This document shows positions 36,156 through 45,823 of a stretch of 64,000 bases of DNA, in pieces. The stretch lies in NCBI RefSeq assembly GCF_004801395.1, contig NZ_SSOA01000004.1:248001-312000 (forward strand), written 5' to 3'. The number at the start of each line of letters is the position of its first letter. Position 1 is the first letter of the stretch. The position numbers and the translations under genes are program-made. The notes beneath the pieces were generated by a model. The model was given only the letters and a program-made list of their open reading frames with translations. It searched no databases and was not told the origin of the DNA. This DNA comes from Gillisella terrae. GTDB lineage: Bacteria; Pseudomonadota; Alphaproteobacteria; Rhizobiales; Rhizobiaceae.

Positions 36156-37814
36156 ATGCCACAGAGACAAAGCCAAAGTTTGCCCTCGCTTTACCTGCGT
36201 GAAAGCTGGCGGCGCGGTCGTTTGGCAGTCAAGGCGGCCGCCCCCCGTTTTGGTCGCAATGCAACACGCCTTTTGGTGGCACCCACCGATCTGCGCTCGA
36301 TTGATCCCGATATTGCCGCCGATATTGCCGAGGGGCGCTTTCCGCTGGCCGGGCGCATGCTGGAGTGTGGGCGCGCGTCGCCCTTTACCATGGAATTGCC
36401 CTCGGTGGTTTTTGCCACCGAGCTGCATTCCTTCTCGTGGCTCAGGCATATTCGCGCCCATAAAACGCCAGAGGCCTGTGCGCAGGCCCGCTCCATTGTC
36501 AACAGCTGGATCAAGCTCTTTACCAAGCGCGAAGGCATTGCCTGGGATGCCGGTGTGCTGTCTCAGAGAATTATTGCCTGGCTCTCCCATTCGCCCATCG
36601 TGTTGCAGGATTGCGAAAAAGGCTTTTATCGGCGCTTTTTGCGCAGCCTTACCGCACAGGTCGCCTTTGGGCGCTCGACTGTTGCCCATATGCCAGAGGG
36701 CATTGACCGCCTCAAATTGCGCATCGCTCTGGCCATGGCCTCAATAGCCATGCCCGCATCGGCCTCCCAGATCAGCAATGCTGCCCGCCTGCTTGATAGC
36801 GAGTTGGAACTGCAAGTCCTGCCCGATGGGGGCCATAGCTCACGCAATCCGCAAGCAGCGCTTGAGATTTTGCTCGATCTTTTGCCGCTGCGCCACACTT
36901 ACGTGAATCTCGGCCATGATGGACCGGTTAAACTGATTTCCACCATCGACCGCATGTTTCCAGTGCTTCGCTTTTTCTGCCACAGCAATGGCGATCTGGC
37001 GCTGTTCAATGGCGCAACAGCAACCCCTGCCGATGACCTCGCCTCGGTCATGCGCTTTGATGAAAGCCGTGGCCAACCCTTCAAGGCGCTGCCCCACAGC
37101 CATTATCAGCGGCTTGCAATCAATGACATGGTGGTGTTGATGGATACCGGCCTGCCGCCAGAAGGCGAAGTCAGCCGCACCAGCCACGCCGGTTGCCTGT
37201 CGTTTGAGCTGTCATGCGGGCCGCAGCGCTTTGTGGTCAATGCGGGTGCGCCGCGCTTTGCCGGTGCGCGATTTGGGCAGATGGCACGGGCAACAGCCGC
37301 TCATTCCACCCTGACCATTGCTGATCAGTCCTCCAACCGCATTTCGCCCTCACGCTTTTTGGGACCGGTTATTCTTGGCGGTGCTTCCAGAGTGGATGTG
37401 GCCCGCCGCATGGGCGATGATGACAGCGATCAGGTCATTGCCCGTCACGATGGCTATCGTCAGTCTTTCGGTGTGCTACACGAGCGGGGCTTAAGTCTCA
37501 ATGCAGCGGGGACTATGCTTTCGGGTCACGATCGGCTTTTGTCCGGTAAGGGTGATGTTTTAAGCGCCCTGCCCAAAGGCGGTGCGGTTGTGCGGTTTCA
37601 CATCCACCCTTCCGTGCGGCTTTTGCAGGAAGATCCCCACACCATTCGGCTGGAAGCCGCGGGTCGGGCAGGTTTTGTCTTTTCCTGTCCTGATGGATAT
37701 CCGGTGATTGCAGAGGATGTGTTTTTTGCAGGCATCTCGGGCATCGAGCGCTCGGAGCAAATCGAGATCACCCTGGAAACACCGGAAATCGGCTGGTTTT
37801 TCTCAAAGCTTTAA
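36156..37814 (+). CDS. Heparinase II/III family protein
   Basis: Domain order is an all-helical toroid domain (about residues 60-330; LRHIRAHKTPEACAQARSIVNSW, LLDSELELQVLPDGGHSSRNPQA) and a C-terminal beta-sandwich lyase domain (SHAGCLSFELSCGPQRFVVNAGAP, RATAAHSTLTIADQSSNRI). It lies between rsmB and purH, its usual Rhizobiaceae location. The true substrate is unknown; there is no obvious signal peptide, so it may act inside the cell. ATG 36156 (MPQRQSQSLPSLYLRESWRR) with GGAACGGA upstream is preferred; in-frame GTG 36114 and ATG 36126 are possible. Confidence 0.82.
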   Translation: MPQRQSQSLPSLYLRESWRRGRLAVKAAAPRFGRNATRLLVAPTDLRSIDPDIAADIAEGRFPLAGRMLECGRASPFTMELPSVVFATELHSFSWLRHIRAHKTPEACAQARSIVNSWIKLFTKREGIAWDAGVLSQRIIAWLSHSPIVLQDCEKGFYRRFLRSLTAQVAFGRSTVAHMPEGIDRLKLRIALAMASIAMPASASQISNAARLLDSELELQVLPDGGHSSRNPQAALEILLDLLPLRHTYVNLGHDGPVKLISTIDRMFPVLRFFCHSNGDLALFNGATATPADDLASVMRFDESRGQPFKALPHSHYQRLAINDMVVLMDTGLPPEGEVSRTSHAGCLSFELSCGPQRFVVNAGAPRFAGARFGQMARATAAHSTLTIADQSSNRISPSRFLGPVILGGASRVDVARRMGDDDSDQVIARHDGYRQSFGVLHERGLSLNAAGTMLSGHDRLLSGKGDVLSALPKGGAVVRFHIHPSVRLLQEDPHTIRLEAAGRAGFVFSCPDGYPVIAEDVFFAGISGIERSEQIEITLETPEIGWFFSKL

Positions 37815-37841
37815 GACGACTGTTTCCTTGGAGGAGCAGCT

Positions 37842-37925
37842 ATGGTAGGCGGGCAGCGAGCTCATTGCCGGTATAAGGTTTGCGTTGCAAGCTACGCCGG
37901 TTCTTCGCTGTTAAGCAATCTGTAG
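37842..37925 (+). CDS. Possible 27-aa leader peptide before purH
   Basis: ATG 37842 lies a few bases after a strong TTGGAGGAGC and opens a 27-codon frame (MVGGQRAHCRYKVCVASYAG... ending SNL, TAG). It overlaps a foldable stretch: CAGCGA (37854-37859) with TCGCTG (37905-37910), CCGG with CCGG, and TTGC with GCAA. It could be a translated leader that controls purH, or chance; no codon run for one amino acid is evident. Confidence 0.35.
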   Translation: MVGGQRAHCRYKVCVASYAGSSLLSNL

Positions 37926-38033
37926 TGGATAGTTTTCCTTGATACTCGCCAGATTGCACTTCTGTTGTCGTCGTTTGTCTTTTCGGGAAACCAGGTCCCA
38001 CTTTCCCTGACAAACTCTATCGGAGTAAATGCC

Positions 38034-39650
38034 ATGGCTGTCGTGTCGAAAAATACCCCCATTCCAGAAAAAGTGCGGGTGCGCACGGCCCTGTTGTCCG
38101 TGTTTGACAAGAGCGGCATCGTTGATCTCGCCCGCGAATTGAACCAGTTGGGCGTGCGCCTGCTCTCCACCGGTGGTACCTACAAGGCGCTGGTTGATGC
38201 GGGCCTGCCCGCCACCGACGTTTCGGCGGTCACCGGCTTTCCCGAAATCATGGATGGTCGCGTCAAGACCTTGCATCCGAACGTCCATGGCGGTCTTTTG
38301 GCTATTCGTGATGATGCCGAGCACGTCAAGGCCATGCGCGAGCATGGCATCGAAGCCATCGATCTGGCCGTGATCAATCTCTATCCGTTTGAAAGCGTGA
38401 TCGCAGCCGGTGGCGACTACCCAACCACCGTGGAAAACATTGACATCGGCGGCCCGGCCATGATCCGCGCTGCGGCCAAAAACCACGCCTATGTCACGGT
38501 CGTGACCGATCCTGCCGATTATGCTGAGCTGCTTGAAGTGTTGAAGGCTGATGATGCCCAGACGCTCTATCCAATGCGCCAGAAATTTGCCGCCCGCGCC
38601 TATGCCCGCACCGCCGCATACGACGCCACCATCTCCAACTGGTTTGCCACGGCCCTCAACATTGAAACCCCGCGCAACCGCGTGATTGGCGGTGTTTTAC
38701 GCGAAGAAATGCGCTACGGCGAAAACCCGCACCAGACGGCAGGTTTTTACGTCAATGGCGACCAGCGCCCCGGCGTGGCCACCGCTCAATTGTTGCAGGG
38801 CAAACAGCTTTCCTACAACAACATCAATGACACTGATGCCGCGTTTGAGCTGGTGTCGGAATTCCTGCCCGAAAACGGCCCAGCCTGTGCCATCATCAAG
38901 CACGCCAACCCTTGCGGTGTGGCCGTGGGCAAGACGCTGAAAGATGCTTACCAGCGCGCTCTCGCTTGCGACAGCGTGTCGGCCTTTGGTGGTATCATTG
39001 CGCTCAACCAGACTTTGGACGCCGAAACCGCTGAAGAAATCGTCAAGCTGTTCACCGAAGTGATCATTGCGCCCGACGTGACAGAAGACGCCAAGGCCAT
39101 CATTGCCGCCAAGAAAAACCTGCGCCTGCTGGTCACCGGCGGCCTTGCCGATCCACGCGCGCCGGGCCTCACCGCCAAGACAGTCTCCGGTGGTCTGCTG
39201 GTGCAGAGCCGCGACAATCTGGTGGTGGAAGATCTGGAGCTGAAGGTGGTGACCAAGCGCGCGCCCACCGAGGCCGAGCTGGAAGACATGAAGCTGGCCT
39301 TTAAAATTGCCAAGCACGTCAAATCCAACGCCGTGATCTATGCCAAGGACGGTCAGGCCGTGGGCATTGGCGCAGGCCAGATGAGCCGCGTTGACTCGGC
39401 CCGCATCGCTGCCATGAAAGCCGAAGACGCTGCCAAGGCCATGGGCTTGGCCGAGCCGCTGACCCACGGTTCAGCGGTTGCCTCTGAAGCCTTCTATCCG
39501 TTTGCTGATGGTCTGCTGGCTGCGATTGCCGCTGGTGCCACCGCCGTGATTCAGCCCGGCGGCTCAATGCGCGATGCCGACGTGATTGCTGCTGCCGACG
39601 AGCATAACGTCGCCATGGTGTTCACGGGTGTGCGCCACTTCCGCCATTGA
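38034..39650 (+). CDS. purH: Bifunctional AICAR formyltransferase / IMP cyclohydrolase
   Basis: Last two steps of IMP synthesis. The N-terminal cyclohydrolase domain (about 1-200) begins [24 protein letters not shown] with STGGTYKAL and [17 protein letters not shown]. The C-terminal AICAR transformylase domain has [24 protein letters not shown] (catalytic Lys-His) and [12 protein letters not shown] to the terminal [10 protein letters not shown]. 538 aa. ATG 38034 has CGGAG upstream. The first conserved residue is close to this start, so earlier in-frame codons are not used. Confidence 0.97.
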   Translation: MAVVSKNTPIPEKVRVRTALLSVFDKSGIVDLARELNQLGVRLLSTGGTYKALVDAGLPATDVSAVTGFPEIMDGRVKTLHPNVHGGLLAIRDDAEHVKAMREHGIEAIDLAVINLYPFESVIAAGGDYPTTVENIDIGGPAMIRAAAKNHAYVTVVTDPADYAELLEVLKADDAQTLYPMRQKFAARAYARTAAYDATISNWFATALNIETPRNRVIGGVLREEMRYGENPHQTAGFYVNGDQRPGVATAQLLQGKQLSYNNINDTDAAFELVSEFLPENGPACAIIKHANPCGVAVGKTLKDAYQRALACDSVSAFGGIIALNQTLDAETAEEIVKLFTEVIIAPDVTEDAKAIIAAKKNLRLLVTGGLADPRAPGLTAKTVSGGLLVQSRDNLVVEDLELKVVTKRAPTEAELEDMKLAFKIAKHVKSNAVIYAKDGQAVGIGAGQMSRVDSARIAAMKAEDAAKAMGLAEPLTHGSAVASEAFYPFADGLLAAIAAGATAVIQPGGSMRDADVIAAADEHNVAMVFTGVRHFRH

Positions 39651-39680
39651 TTGTGGATTGAGGGGTTCACGTATTAAGAA

Positions 39681-39827
39681 CCCCTCCCCAACCCTCCTCA
39701 CAGGGGGGAGGGAGTTCTGTTTCGCACGGCATAACCGATTGGTTTCCTATCATAAGATATGAGGGGCACAGAGAAAACTCAGCATTCGACGTGCCCCCTC
39801 CCCCTTGTGGGGAGGGTCGGGGAGGGG
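39681..39827. repeat. Inverted pair of C/G-rich repeats
   Basis: CCCCTCCCCAACCCTCC...(39681-39712) matches the reverse complement of 39794-39827 over about 30 bases with a few changes. Each arm also forms its own hairpin (CCCTCC/GGAGGG). Just before it, AGGGGTTC (39661-39668) pairs with GAACCCCT (39678-39685). The motif resembles REP-type repeats frequent in alphaproteobacteria. Confidence 0.75.
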
Positions 39828-39853
39828 TCTTTTCCCGCCCTTAATCTGAATAG

Positions 39854-39893
39854 AAAAAAGGGCGCAAAGATCATCATCTCCGCGCCCTTTTTT
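39854..39893. terminator. Bidirectional terminator, purH / ABC-F
   Basis: AAAAAAGGGCGC (39854-39865) pairs perfectly with GCGCCCTTTTTT (39882-39893), giving a U-run in both directions between the convergent genes. Confidence 0.92.
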
Positions 39894-39909
39894 ATATCCA
39901 TCGCTCAAT

Positions 39910-41532
39910 TCAGCTATGCAGGCCCGGCGCTTCATGGCCGGTGCGGGCCACATATTCCAGATAGCCGCCGCCATATTGATGCACTCCCTCCGGTGTCAAC
40001 TCCAACACCCGATTGGAAAGCGCGCCCAGAAAATGGCGATCGTGGCTGACAAACAGCATGGTGCCTTCATAGTTCGAGAGCGCCTTGATCAGCATTTCCT
40101 TGGTGTCGAGATCAAGGTGGTTGGTTGGCTCGTCCAGCACCAGGAGGTTTGGTGGATCAAACAGCATGGCCGCCATCACCAGCCGCGCTTTTTCGCCACC
40201 TGAGAGCACCCGGCAGCGCTTTTCCACATCATCGCCGGAAAAACCAAAGCAGCCTGCCAAAGCGCGAAGCGGCGATTGACCGGCTTTGGGAAAGCTTTCT
40301 TCCAGCCATTGCAGCACGGTGCTGTCGCCATCCAGAACATCCATGGCGTGCTGGGCGAAATAGCCCATCTTGACGCTGGCTCCAATAGCAACGCTGCCTT
40401 CGTCTGGCTGGGTGGTACCCGCGACGAGCTTCAAAAGTGTGGATTTACCAGCGCCATTGATGCCCATGATGCACCAGCGCTCGCGGCGCTTGACCATGAA
40501 ATCAAGGCCATCATAGATCACCCGGCTGCCGTAGGATTTATGGACATTCTTGATGTTGATCACATCATCGCCGGAGCGCGGAGCCGGAAGAAAGTCAAAA
40601 GCCACCGTCTGACGACGACGCGGCGGCTCCACCCGGTCGATCTTGTCCAGCTTTTTGACCCGGCTTTGCACCTGGGCTGCGTGGGACGCTCTCGCCTTGA
40701 ACCGCTCAATGAATTTGATTTCCTTGGCCAGCATGGCCTGCTGGCGTTCAAACTGCGCCTGCTGGTGCTTTTCATTCTGGGCGCGCTGGCCTTCATAGAA
40801 GGCATAATCGCCGGAATAGCTATTGAGCGAACCACTATCGATTTCAATGATTTTGGTGACAATGCGATTCATGAACTCACGGTCGTGCGAGGTCATCAGC
40901 AATGCGCCATCATAGTTTTTCAAGAAATCTTCCAGCCAGATCAGGCTTTCGAGATCCAGATGGTTGCTCGGCTCATCGAGCAGCATCACATCGGGCCGCA
41001 TCAGGAGAATGCGGGCCAAAGCCACGCGCATTTTCCAGCCACCTGAGAGCTTGCCAACATCGCCATCCATCATCTCTTGCGAAAAGCTCAAGCCCGCCAG
41101 CACTTCGCGGGCGCGGCCTTCCAGCGCGTAGCCATCCAGCTCTTCGTAGCGGGCCTGCACCTCGCCATAACGCTCGATGATCGCATCCATCTCGTCCATG
41201 CGGTCGGGATCGGACATGGCCGCTTCCAGTTCGCGCAGCTCGTTTGCGACCGTGCTGACCGGGCCTGCGCCCTCCATCACTTCGGCCACCGCAGAGCGAC
41301 CGGCCATTTCACCAACATCCTGATTGAAATAGCCGATGCTGACATTTTTCTCGGTCGAGACCTGCCCCTCGTCGGGCAGTTCCTCGCCGGTGATCATCCG
41401 AAACAACGTGGTTTTACCCGCCCCATTGGGACCGACGAGGCCGATTTTCTCGCCCTTGTTCAGGGCCGCAGAGGCTTCGATAAACAGAAGCCGATGGCTG
41501 TTCTGCTTGGAGATGTTTTCAATGCGGATCAT
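39910..41532 (-). CDS. ABC-F family ATPase
   Basis: A soluble twin-ATPase protein of 540 residues, distinct from the Uup copy. Domain 1: GPNGAGKTT, KLSGGWKMRVALARILL, VMLLDEPSNHLD. The P-site linker is Arg/Lys-rich (FKARASHAAQVQSRVKKLDK). Domain 2: GINGAGKST, LSGGEKARLVMAAMLF, LLVLDEPTNHLD. It ends shortly after the second domain (GGYLEYVARTG), without a coiled-coil tail. Best regarded as a translation-associated ABC-F (YbiT/EttA-like); the subtype is not certain. ATG 41532. Confidence 0.9.
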   Translation of the reverse strand: MIRIENISKQNSHRLLFIEASAALNKGEKIGLVGPNGAGKTTLFRMITGEELPDEGQVSTEKNVSIGYFNQDVGEMAGRSAVAEVMEGAGPVSTVANELRELEAAMSDPDRMDEMDAIIERYGEVQARYEELDGYALEGRAREVLAGLSFSQEMMDGDVGKLSGGWKMRVALARILLMRPDVMLLDEPSNHLDLESLIWLEDFLKNYDGALLMTSHDREFMNRIVTKIIEIDSGSLNSYSGDYAFYEGQRAQNEKHQQAQFERQQAMLAKEIKFIERFKARASHAAQVQSRVKKLDKIDRVEPPRRRQTVAFDFLPAPRSGDDVINIKNVHKSYGSRVIYDGLDFMVKRRERWCIMGINGAGKSTLLKLVAGTTQPDEGSVAIGASVKMGYFAQHAMDVLDGDSTVLQWLEESFPKAGQSPLRALAGCFGFSGDDVEKRCRVLSGGEKARLVMAAMLFDPPNLLVLDEPTNHLDLDTKEMLIKALSNYEGTMLFVSHDRHFLGALSNRVLELTPEGVHQYGGGYLEYVARTGHEAPGLHS

Positions 41533-41733
41533 GTCAAATTCGGCCCGGGCTTAAAGCATGTCTTGAGAGTGCATATGGATTTCGCGCGCCCTTATGGCAC
41601 GAGATTGCCTATTTGTCTCAATTTTCATGGGGCGTCTTGTTTCGTGCGCAGCATTGATCAACCGGCCTTGTCTGTCGCCAGCTTGAGGCTTTGGGCCGTG
41701 GCGACAAACCAATGGGCATTGTGTTGCGGTGAT

Positions 41734-42021
41734 TTACTTGTTTTGCAACAACCACATTTTTCCGGCCATGGTGATCTTGCGCGGATCCTGATCGGCATCA
41801 TCTTCGACATTGTTGCGCTCAATCAGGCCCAGCTCTGTCAACTCGTTCATGGTGGTTGTGGTTAGAAACTTGATTTTCTGCGGGCGTTCTTTGAAACGGT
41901 CAGTCTTGGAATAGGTGACTTCGGCGTTGAGATGCGTCCACTTCTTTCCAGCCTGCGGAAACAGATCGCCATCCTTGGCGAGCTTAAGTCCGCGGATCTG
42001 TGTTGGCGTGAGTTCGATCAT
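41734..42021 (-). CDS. Hypothetical protein, winged-helix-like (95 aa)
   Basis: MIELTPTQIRGLKLAKDGDLF... then KIKFLTTTTMNELTELGLIERN and KITMAGKMWLLQNK. The order helix, helix, a Leu-rich helix followed by a beta-like hairpin resembles a small winged-helix fold, but there is no positive evidence for DNA binding. Codon use matches the core genome. It looks like a conserved rhizobial unknown. Confidence 0.6.
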   Translation of the reverse strand: MIELTPTQIRGLKLAKDGDLFPQAGKKWTHLNAEVTYSKTDRFKERPQKIKFLTTTTMNELTELGLIERNNVEDDADQDPRKITMAGKMWLLQNK

Positions 42022-42112
42022 GTCTTGTCCTTATTATTGTGTGTTTGTCAGACGGAATCGCATGTCGCATCGCTTATGCGCCACCTCAACCCAATCAGAG
42101 ATCCCGGTTGAC

Positions 42113-42213
42113 TACGGCGCCCTACGCCATACGTGGCGCACAAAGGTTCGCTGTAGCGCTTTATATCTGCTGCATAATTCCTTAAATCGATTCCGATTTA
42201 AGGAATTATGCAG
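42113..42213. repeat. RIME-like palindromic element, copy D
   Basis: Both palindromes: TACGGCGC...CGCTGTAGC, and CTGCATAATTCCTTAAATCG with its complement ending TTATGCAG, the latter almost perfect over 20 bp. Confidence 0.85.
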
Positions 42214-42771
42214 TAGGCTCACGCGCGGGGTGAGTCTAGCCCAAACGCCACAATCAGCGATAAATCCTGCCGTTTAGGGTTATTTCGACCCTAAAAATCT
42301 CTCTATGGTTGCTTTTGCCTTGACGCTCCCGGCTTATTCTTGCCTTTCAAGCGCCCTGGCCCTCCGCTCGCGTGCGGCAAATCCGACTTCACGGCACGGT
42401 GCACCATAAATGGCGCACAAAAAATACTGACTGCCACTTTCCATTCATAACTTTGCGTTCAGCAGCAAATTTGAATATCATACCAACAGTCATTGAAAAT
42501 GACTTTTGGTATTCCTTTTGCAAACATCTCAAGCGTCTGATGCATTTGAGATATTTGCAATGTCTTCAAGGCGAGGATGCTCTCGCATCTTCGATGCCTT
42601 GGTATTATACCGTATTTGTTCATAAAACTAAGCCTAAATGCTTTCCAGACACGTTCAAAAGGCGAGAGGCCAGCAAAACCCCCGCGCTTTATTTTCTTAG
42701 AAACCAATCTGTTCACAGAAATATAACGTATTCAGAATAGTGTCTTGAGGTTGCGTTGGAGTATATTCATT
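42214..42771. other. Long intergenic region
   Basis: No convincing gene. It holds a second-family repeat (42482-42610) and a short RIME-like scrap (CATAAATGGCGCACAAA near 42404). The remaining sequence, up to the GGDEF gene, is A+T richer and may contain its promoter. Confidence 0.5.
42482..42610. repeat. Second-family repeat, copy 1 (three hairpins)
   Basis: Three stem-loops in a row: ACCAACAGTCATT/AATGACTTTTGGT (one or two mismatches), TTGCAAACATCTCAA/TTGAGATATTTGCAA (one mismatch), and CAAGGC...GCCTTG around GAGGATGC/GCATCTTC. A near-identical copy is at 52918-53046. Confidence 0.88.
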
Positions 42772-44187
42772 GTGAAAAATAGAATTTCCATGAACGACAC
42801 AACCACTGACACTTCTCCATTAGATGAAAATTCACCAAAAAATGGAGACGTGTGGCGCACTGACCCTCAGACGCCCTATTCGTTCACAGAGCTGAAAGAG
42901 CGTTATTTGTGGCTCGAAGCGATGGTCAATCATATTCCCGATTTTATCTACGCCAAGGACCGCACCGGGCGCTTTCTGTATGCAAATCAAGCCATTCTTG
43001 AAAACAACGGCCTTTCCTGCATCGATGACATCATTGGACGGACCGATTTTGAGCTGCATGGCGAAGCCGCGGAAAATGCGCGCATAGATGAAATTGAGCA
43101 ACGCGTTATTGAAACCGGTGAACCGGATCTTGGCTTTGAAGAGCGCGCGCTTATTGGGGGCGATCGGTGGCTTATGATGTCTCGCGTACCGCTCAGAGAC
43201 AGCAATGGTGCCATCATTGGCGTTGTTGGCACATCGCGCGATATTTCGGCGCGAAAAGCATCGGAGCGCCTTATGTTGGCGCAAAACCGTATCCTGAAAC
43301 TGATTGTCGATTCCATTGATATTACTGTCTTGATGAGAGAACTGGCCATATTGATTGAAGGGCTTGCCGATGGCATCAGTTGCGCCACGGTTATTTTTTC
43401 GGCCGATAATCACCCACCATTCTGGGAGGCTCCCAGCCTTTGCCGCCTGCCCAAACGCCTGTCTGAAGCGCTGTCGTCGGCATCTGCGGACCTTATTTGC
43501 GAGACCATGTTTGATCTGGCAGCACATCTGGATAATTTTTATTGTTTCGAGATTTCGTCGGCGGATGGCCAAAATCAGGGTCTTGTTGGCGTATCAGCCC
43601 AAAACAACCTCAACAAAAGCCTGATAGAATTTCTGGCGGGTGCCAGCCACATGGCGGGCATCGCCATTGACCGACGCCAGGCGGAGGAGCGGATTCGCTT
43701 CCTCATTGACCACGACCATTTGACCGGAGTGATGAACCGCAGCGCAATTGAAGCCCGATTGTCGGAACTGCTTGCCTCGGCCACCTCGACCGCTCAAACG
43801 CTTGCGGTCGGTTTTATCGATATCGACAATTTCAAGCAGATCAATGACACTCTGGGCCATGCGGCTGGGGATGAACTTCTCAAGGCAACCGCTGGGCGGA
43901 TTTCAGAAATTGTTGCGCAAAGCGGCATGGTGGCGCGCATTGGCGGCGACGAATTTATCGTTGTGCTGCGCGAGAGCAATGAGCGCTTTGAAGAAGTTTT
44001 TGAACGCATACGCCGAGCTGTTGCTGTGACACCGGCCATCGAAAACGCGGGGCTTCGAACCCATTGCAGCATTGGCATTGCCTATTTCCCTGATCATGGA
44101 AAAACAACGGGAGACCTGTTCAAAGCGGCAGATCTGGCCATGTATCGCGCCAAACAAAGTGGACGCAACACGGTGCGGGTGTTTTGA
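42772..44187 (+). CDS. PAS-GGDEF diguanylate cyclase
   Basis: Predicted cytosolic c-di-GMP synthase. A PAS domain lies at about residues 40-165 (MVNHIPDFIYAKDRTGRFLYANQAIL, GVVGTSRDISARKASE), a GAF-like region at 175-300 and the GGDEF domain in the last 160 residues, with the active site RIGGDEFIVVL and ALAMYRAKQ-type ending (LAMYRAKQSGRNTV). The inhibitory I-site RxxD upstream of GGDEF reads AQSG, so product inhibition is probably missing. No membrane segments. GTG 42772 with TGGAG upstream is preferred; ATG 42790 has no SD. Confidence 0.88.
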   Translation: MKNRISMNDTTTDTSPLDENSPKNGDVWRTDPQTPYSFTELKERYLWLEAMVNHIPDFIYAKDRTGRFLYANQAILENNGLSCIDDIIGRTDFELHGEAAENARIDEIEQRVIETGEPDLGFEERALIGGDRWLMMSRVPLRDSNGAIIGVVGTSRDISARKASERLMLAQNRILKLIVDSIDITVLMRELAILIEGLADGISCATVIFSADNHPPFWEAPSLCRLPKRLSEALSSASADLICETMFDLAAHLDNFYCFEISSADGQNQGLVGVSAQNNLNKSLIEFLAGASHMAGIAIDRRQAEERIRFLIDHDHLTGVMNRSAIEARLSELLASATSTAQTLAVGFIDIDNFKQINDTLGHAAGDELLKATAGRISEIVAQSGMVARIGGDEFIVVLRESNERFEEVFERIRRAVAVTPAIENAGLRTHCSIGIAYFPDHGKTTGDLFKAADLAMYRAKQSGRNTVRVF

Positions 44188-44255
44188 CAATCTCGATAAC
44201 CGTTCCTCTGCGTCTCTTCGTGTTGAGAAGCAGTTTTCCCCTGATCGCAAATCAG

Positions 44256-44361
44256 TTACAGCGCCTCTCACCCTATATGGCGCGCAAAGGACGCTGTAGC
44301 ACTTTTAAGCTGCTGCATAATTTTCTCCTTGAATCGATTCCGATTTAAGGAATTATGCAGT
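44256..44361. repeat. RIME-like palindromic element, copy E
   Basis: TTACAGCGCCTCTCACCC... with ACGCTGTA, then CTGCATAATTTTCTCCTTG and ATTCCGATTTAAGGAATTATGCAG. It ends 35 bases before the envC start. Confidence 0.85.
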
Positions 44362-44395
44362 AGATTGCCTTGAAACCATAAAAGCGATCTGAAGT

Positions 44396-45823
44396 TTGAT
44401 GTTACGGAAAAAGGTGGGCGAGCGTCTGACGCAATTGGCGATGCCGCTCAGCGCAGCAGCGCTTTTGTGTTTCTCTAGCATTGCAGCGGTGTTTGCACAG
44501 CAAAGCCCGCCAGCCGCGCAACAAGCACCGACTGATGCCGCCCCGCAAACCTCAGACGACGCTCCGCAATCTGCCGAGGATAAGGCTGCGGCTTTGAAAG
44601 CCAAGCGTGATGAAGTGACGAAAGAATTGCAGGATCTTTCGCAATCCATCAAGCTATCCACGGACAAGGCCGAACAATTGCGCCAGAGCATTGATGCGCT
44701 TGACAAAAGCAGCGCCTCCTTGCGTCAGGCGCTGATTGATTCAGCCGCACGCCGCAAGGATCTGGAGCAAAAGATCACTGATAGTGAACGCAAGCTGGCC
44801 GATTTCGGGGTGCGTGAAGATGCGATCCGCAAATCCTTCCGCGCGAGACGCGCCGTTCTGGCGGAAGTTTTGGGCGCGCTGGAGCGCATGGGGCGCAATC
44901 CGCCACCCGCTTTGCTGGTCAAGCCAGAGGATGCGCTGGGGGCTGTGCGCACCGCCATTCTTTTGGGGGCCGTGGTGCCCGGCATGCGCAAGGAAACTGA
45001 GAAACTGGCCAATGACTTGCAGGAGTTGGCCAATCTGCGCAAAGCCAGCCAGGCGGAGCGCGAACAGATGATGGCCAGCCTGCAAAGCCGACAGGAAGAA
45101 GAAAGCCGCATGGCGCTGCTTTTGGATGAAAACGCCAAGCTGAGTGAGCGAAATTCTGCACAGCTTCAAAGCGAATTGCAGCGCTCGCAGGAGCTTGCGC
45201 AAAAGTCGGCATCCCTGCAAGGCTTCATTTCCTCGCTGGAAAACCAGGTGGCGTCAGTGCGAACGGCGATGGAGCAATCAAAGCTGGAAGACCAGAAGCG
45301 GGCGCAGATGACCGATGCGGAGCGCGCTGAGGCACAGAATGCGCCGCCCGATAAAAACCGCATTGCACCTGCATTTGCATTTGATGAGCTGAAAGCGAAG
45401 CTGGAATTGCCAGCTGCTGGAGATGTCTTGCGGACATTTGGCGATCCTGATGGCACCGGACATGATGCCAAAGGCATTGTTATTGCAACGGCACCAGCAG
45501 CAGTGGTCACAGCGCCCGCTGACGGCACTGTGGTTTATGCGGGGCAGTTTCGCAGTTACGGGAAAATGGTTATTCTCAGTCCAGGCAGTGGTTATCACAT
45601 AGTTTTGTCCGGAATGGATGCCGTGAATGTTCACGCAGGCCAATTCGTGCTGTCCGGTGAGCCAATTGGTGCTATGGGAGAGAAGAGAGTTGCCAGCGCG
45701 GCAGCTTTCTCGCTGGAAACAAATCGCCCAACGCTTTACATAGAATTCAGAAAAGACGGCAACTCGGTTGATTCCCGACCATGGTGGGCGAAGGACGCCG
45801 GAAAGGTACGCAATGATACGTAG
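44396..45823 (+). CDS. EnvC-like murein hydrolase activator
   Basis: 475 residues: N-terminal signal or anchor (PLSAAALLCFSSIAAVFAQQ), two long coiled-coil stretches (about 55-140 and 190-310), then a LytM/M23 domain at about 345-465. The zinc-ligand pattern is lost: the usual HxH of M23 enzymes reads LYIEFR. This is typical of EnvC-type activators, which switch on cell-wall amidases at the division site instead of cutting peptidoglycan. It overlaps ctpA by 11 bases. Confidence 0.85.
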   Translation: MMLRKKVGERLTQLAMPLSAAALLCFSSIAAVFAQQSPPAAQQAPTDAAPQTSDDAPQSAEDKAAALKAKRDEVTKELQDLSQSIKLSTDKAEQLRQSIDALDKSSASLRQALIDSAARRKDLEQKITDSERKLADFGVREDAIRKSFRARRAVLAEVLGALERMGRNPPPALLVKPEDALGAVRTAILLGAVVPGMRKETEKLANDLQELANLRKASQAEREQMMASLQSRQEEESRMALLLDENAKLSERNSAQLQSELQRSQELAQKSASLQGFISSLENQVASVRTAMEQSKLEDQKRAQMTDAERAEAQNAPPDKNRIAPAFAFDELKAKLELPAAGDVLRTFGDPDGTGHDAKGIVIATAPAAVVTAPADGTVVYAGQFRSYGKMVILSPGSGYHIVLSGMDAVNVHAGQFVLSGEPIGAMGEKRVASAAAFSLETNRPTLYIEFRKDGNSVDSRPWWAKDAGKVRNDT

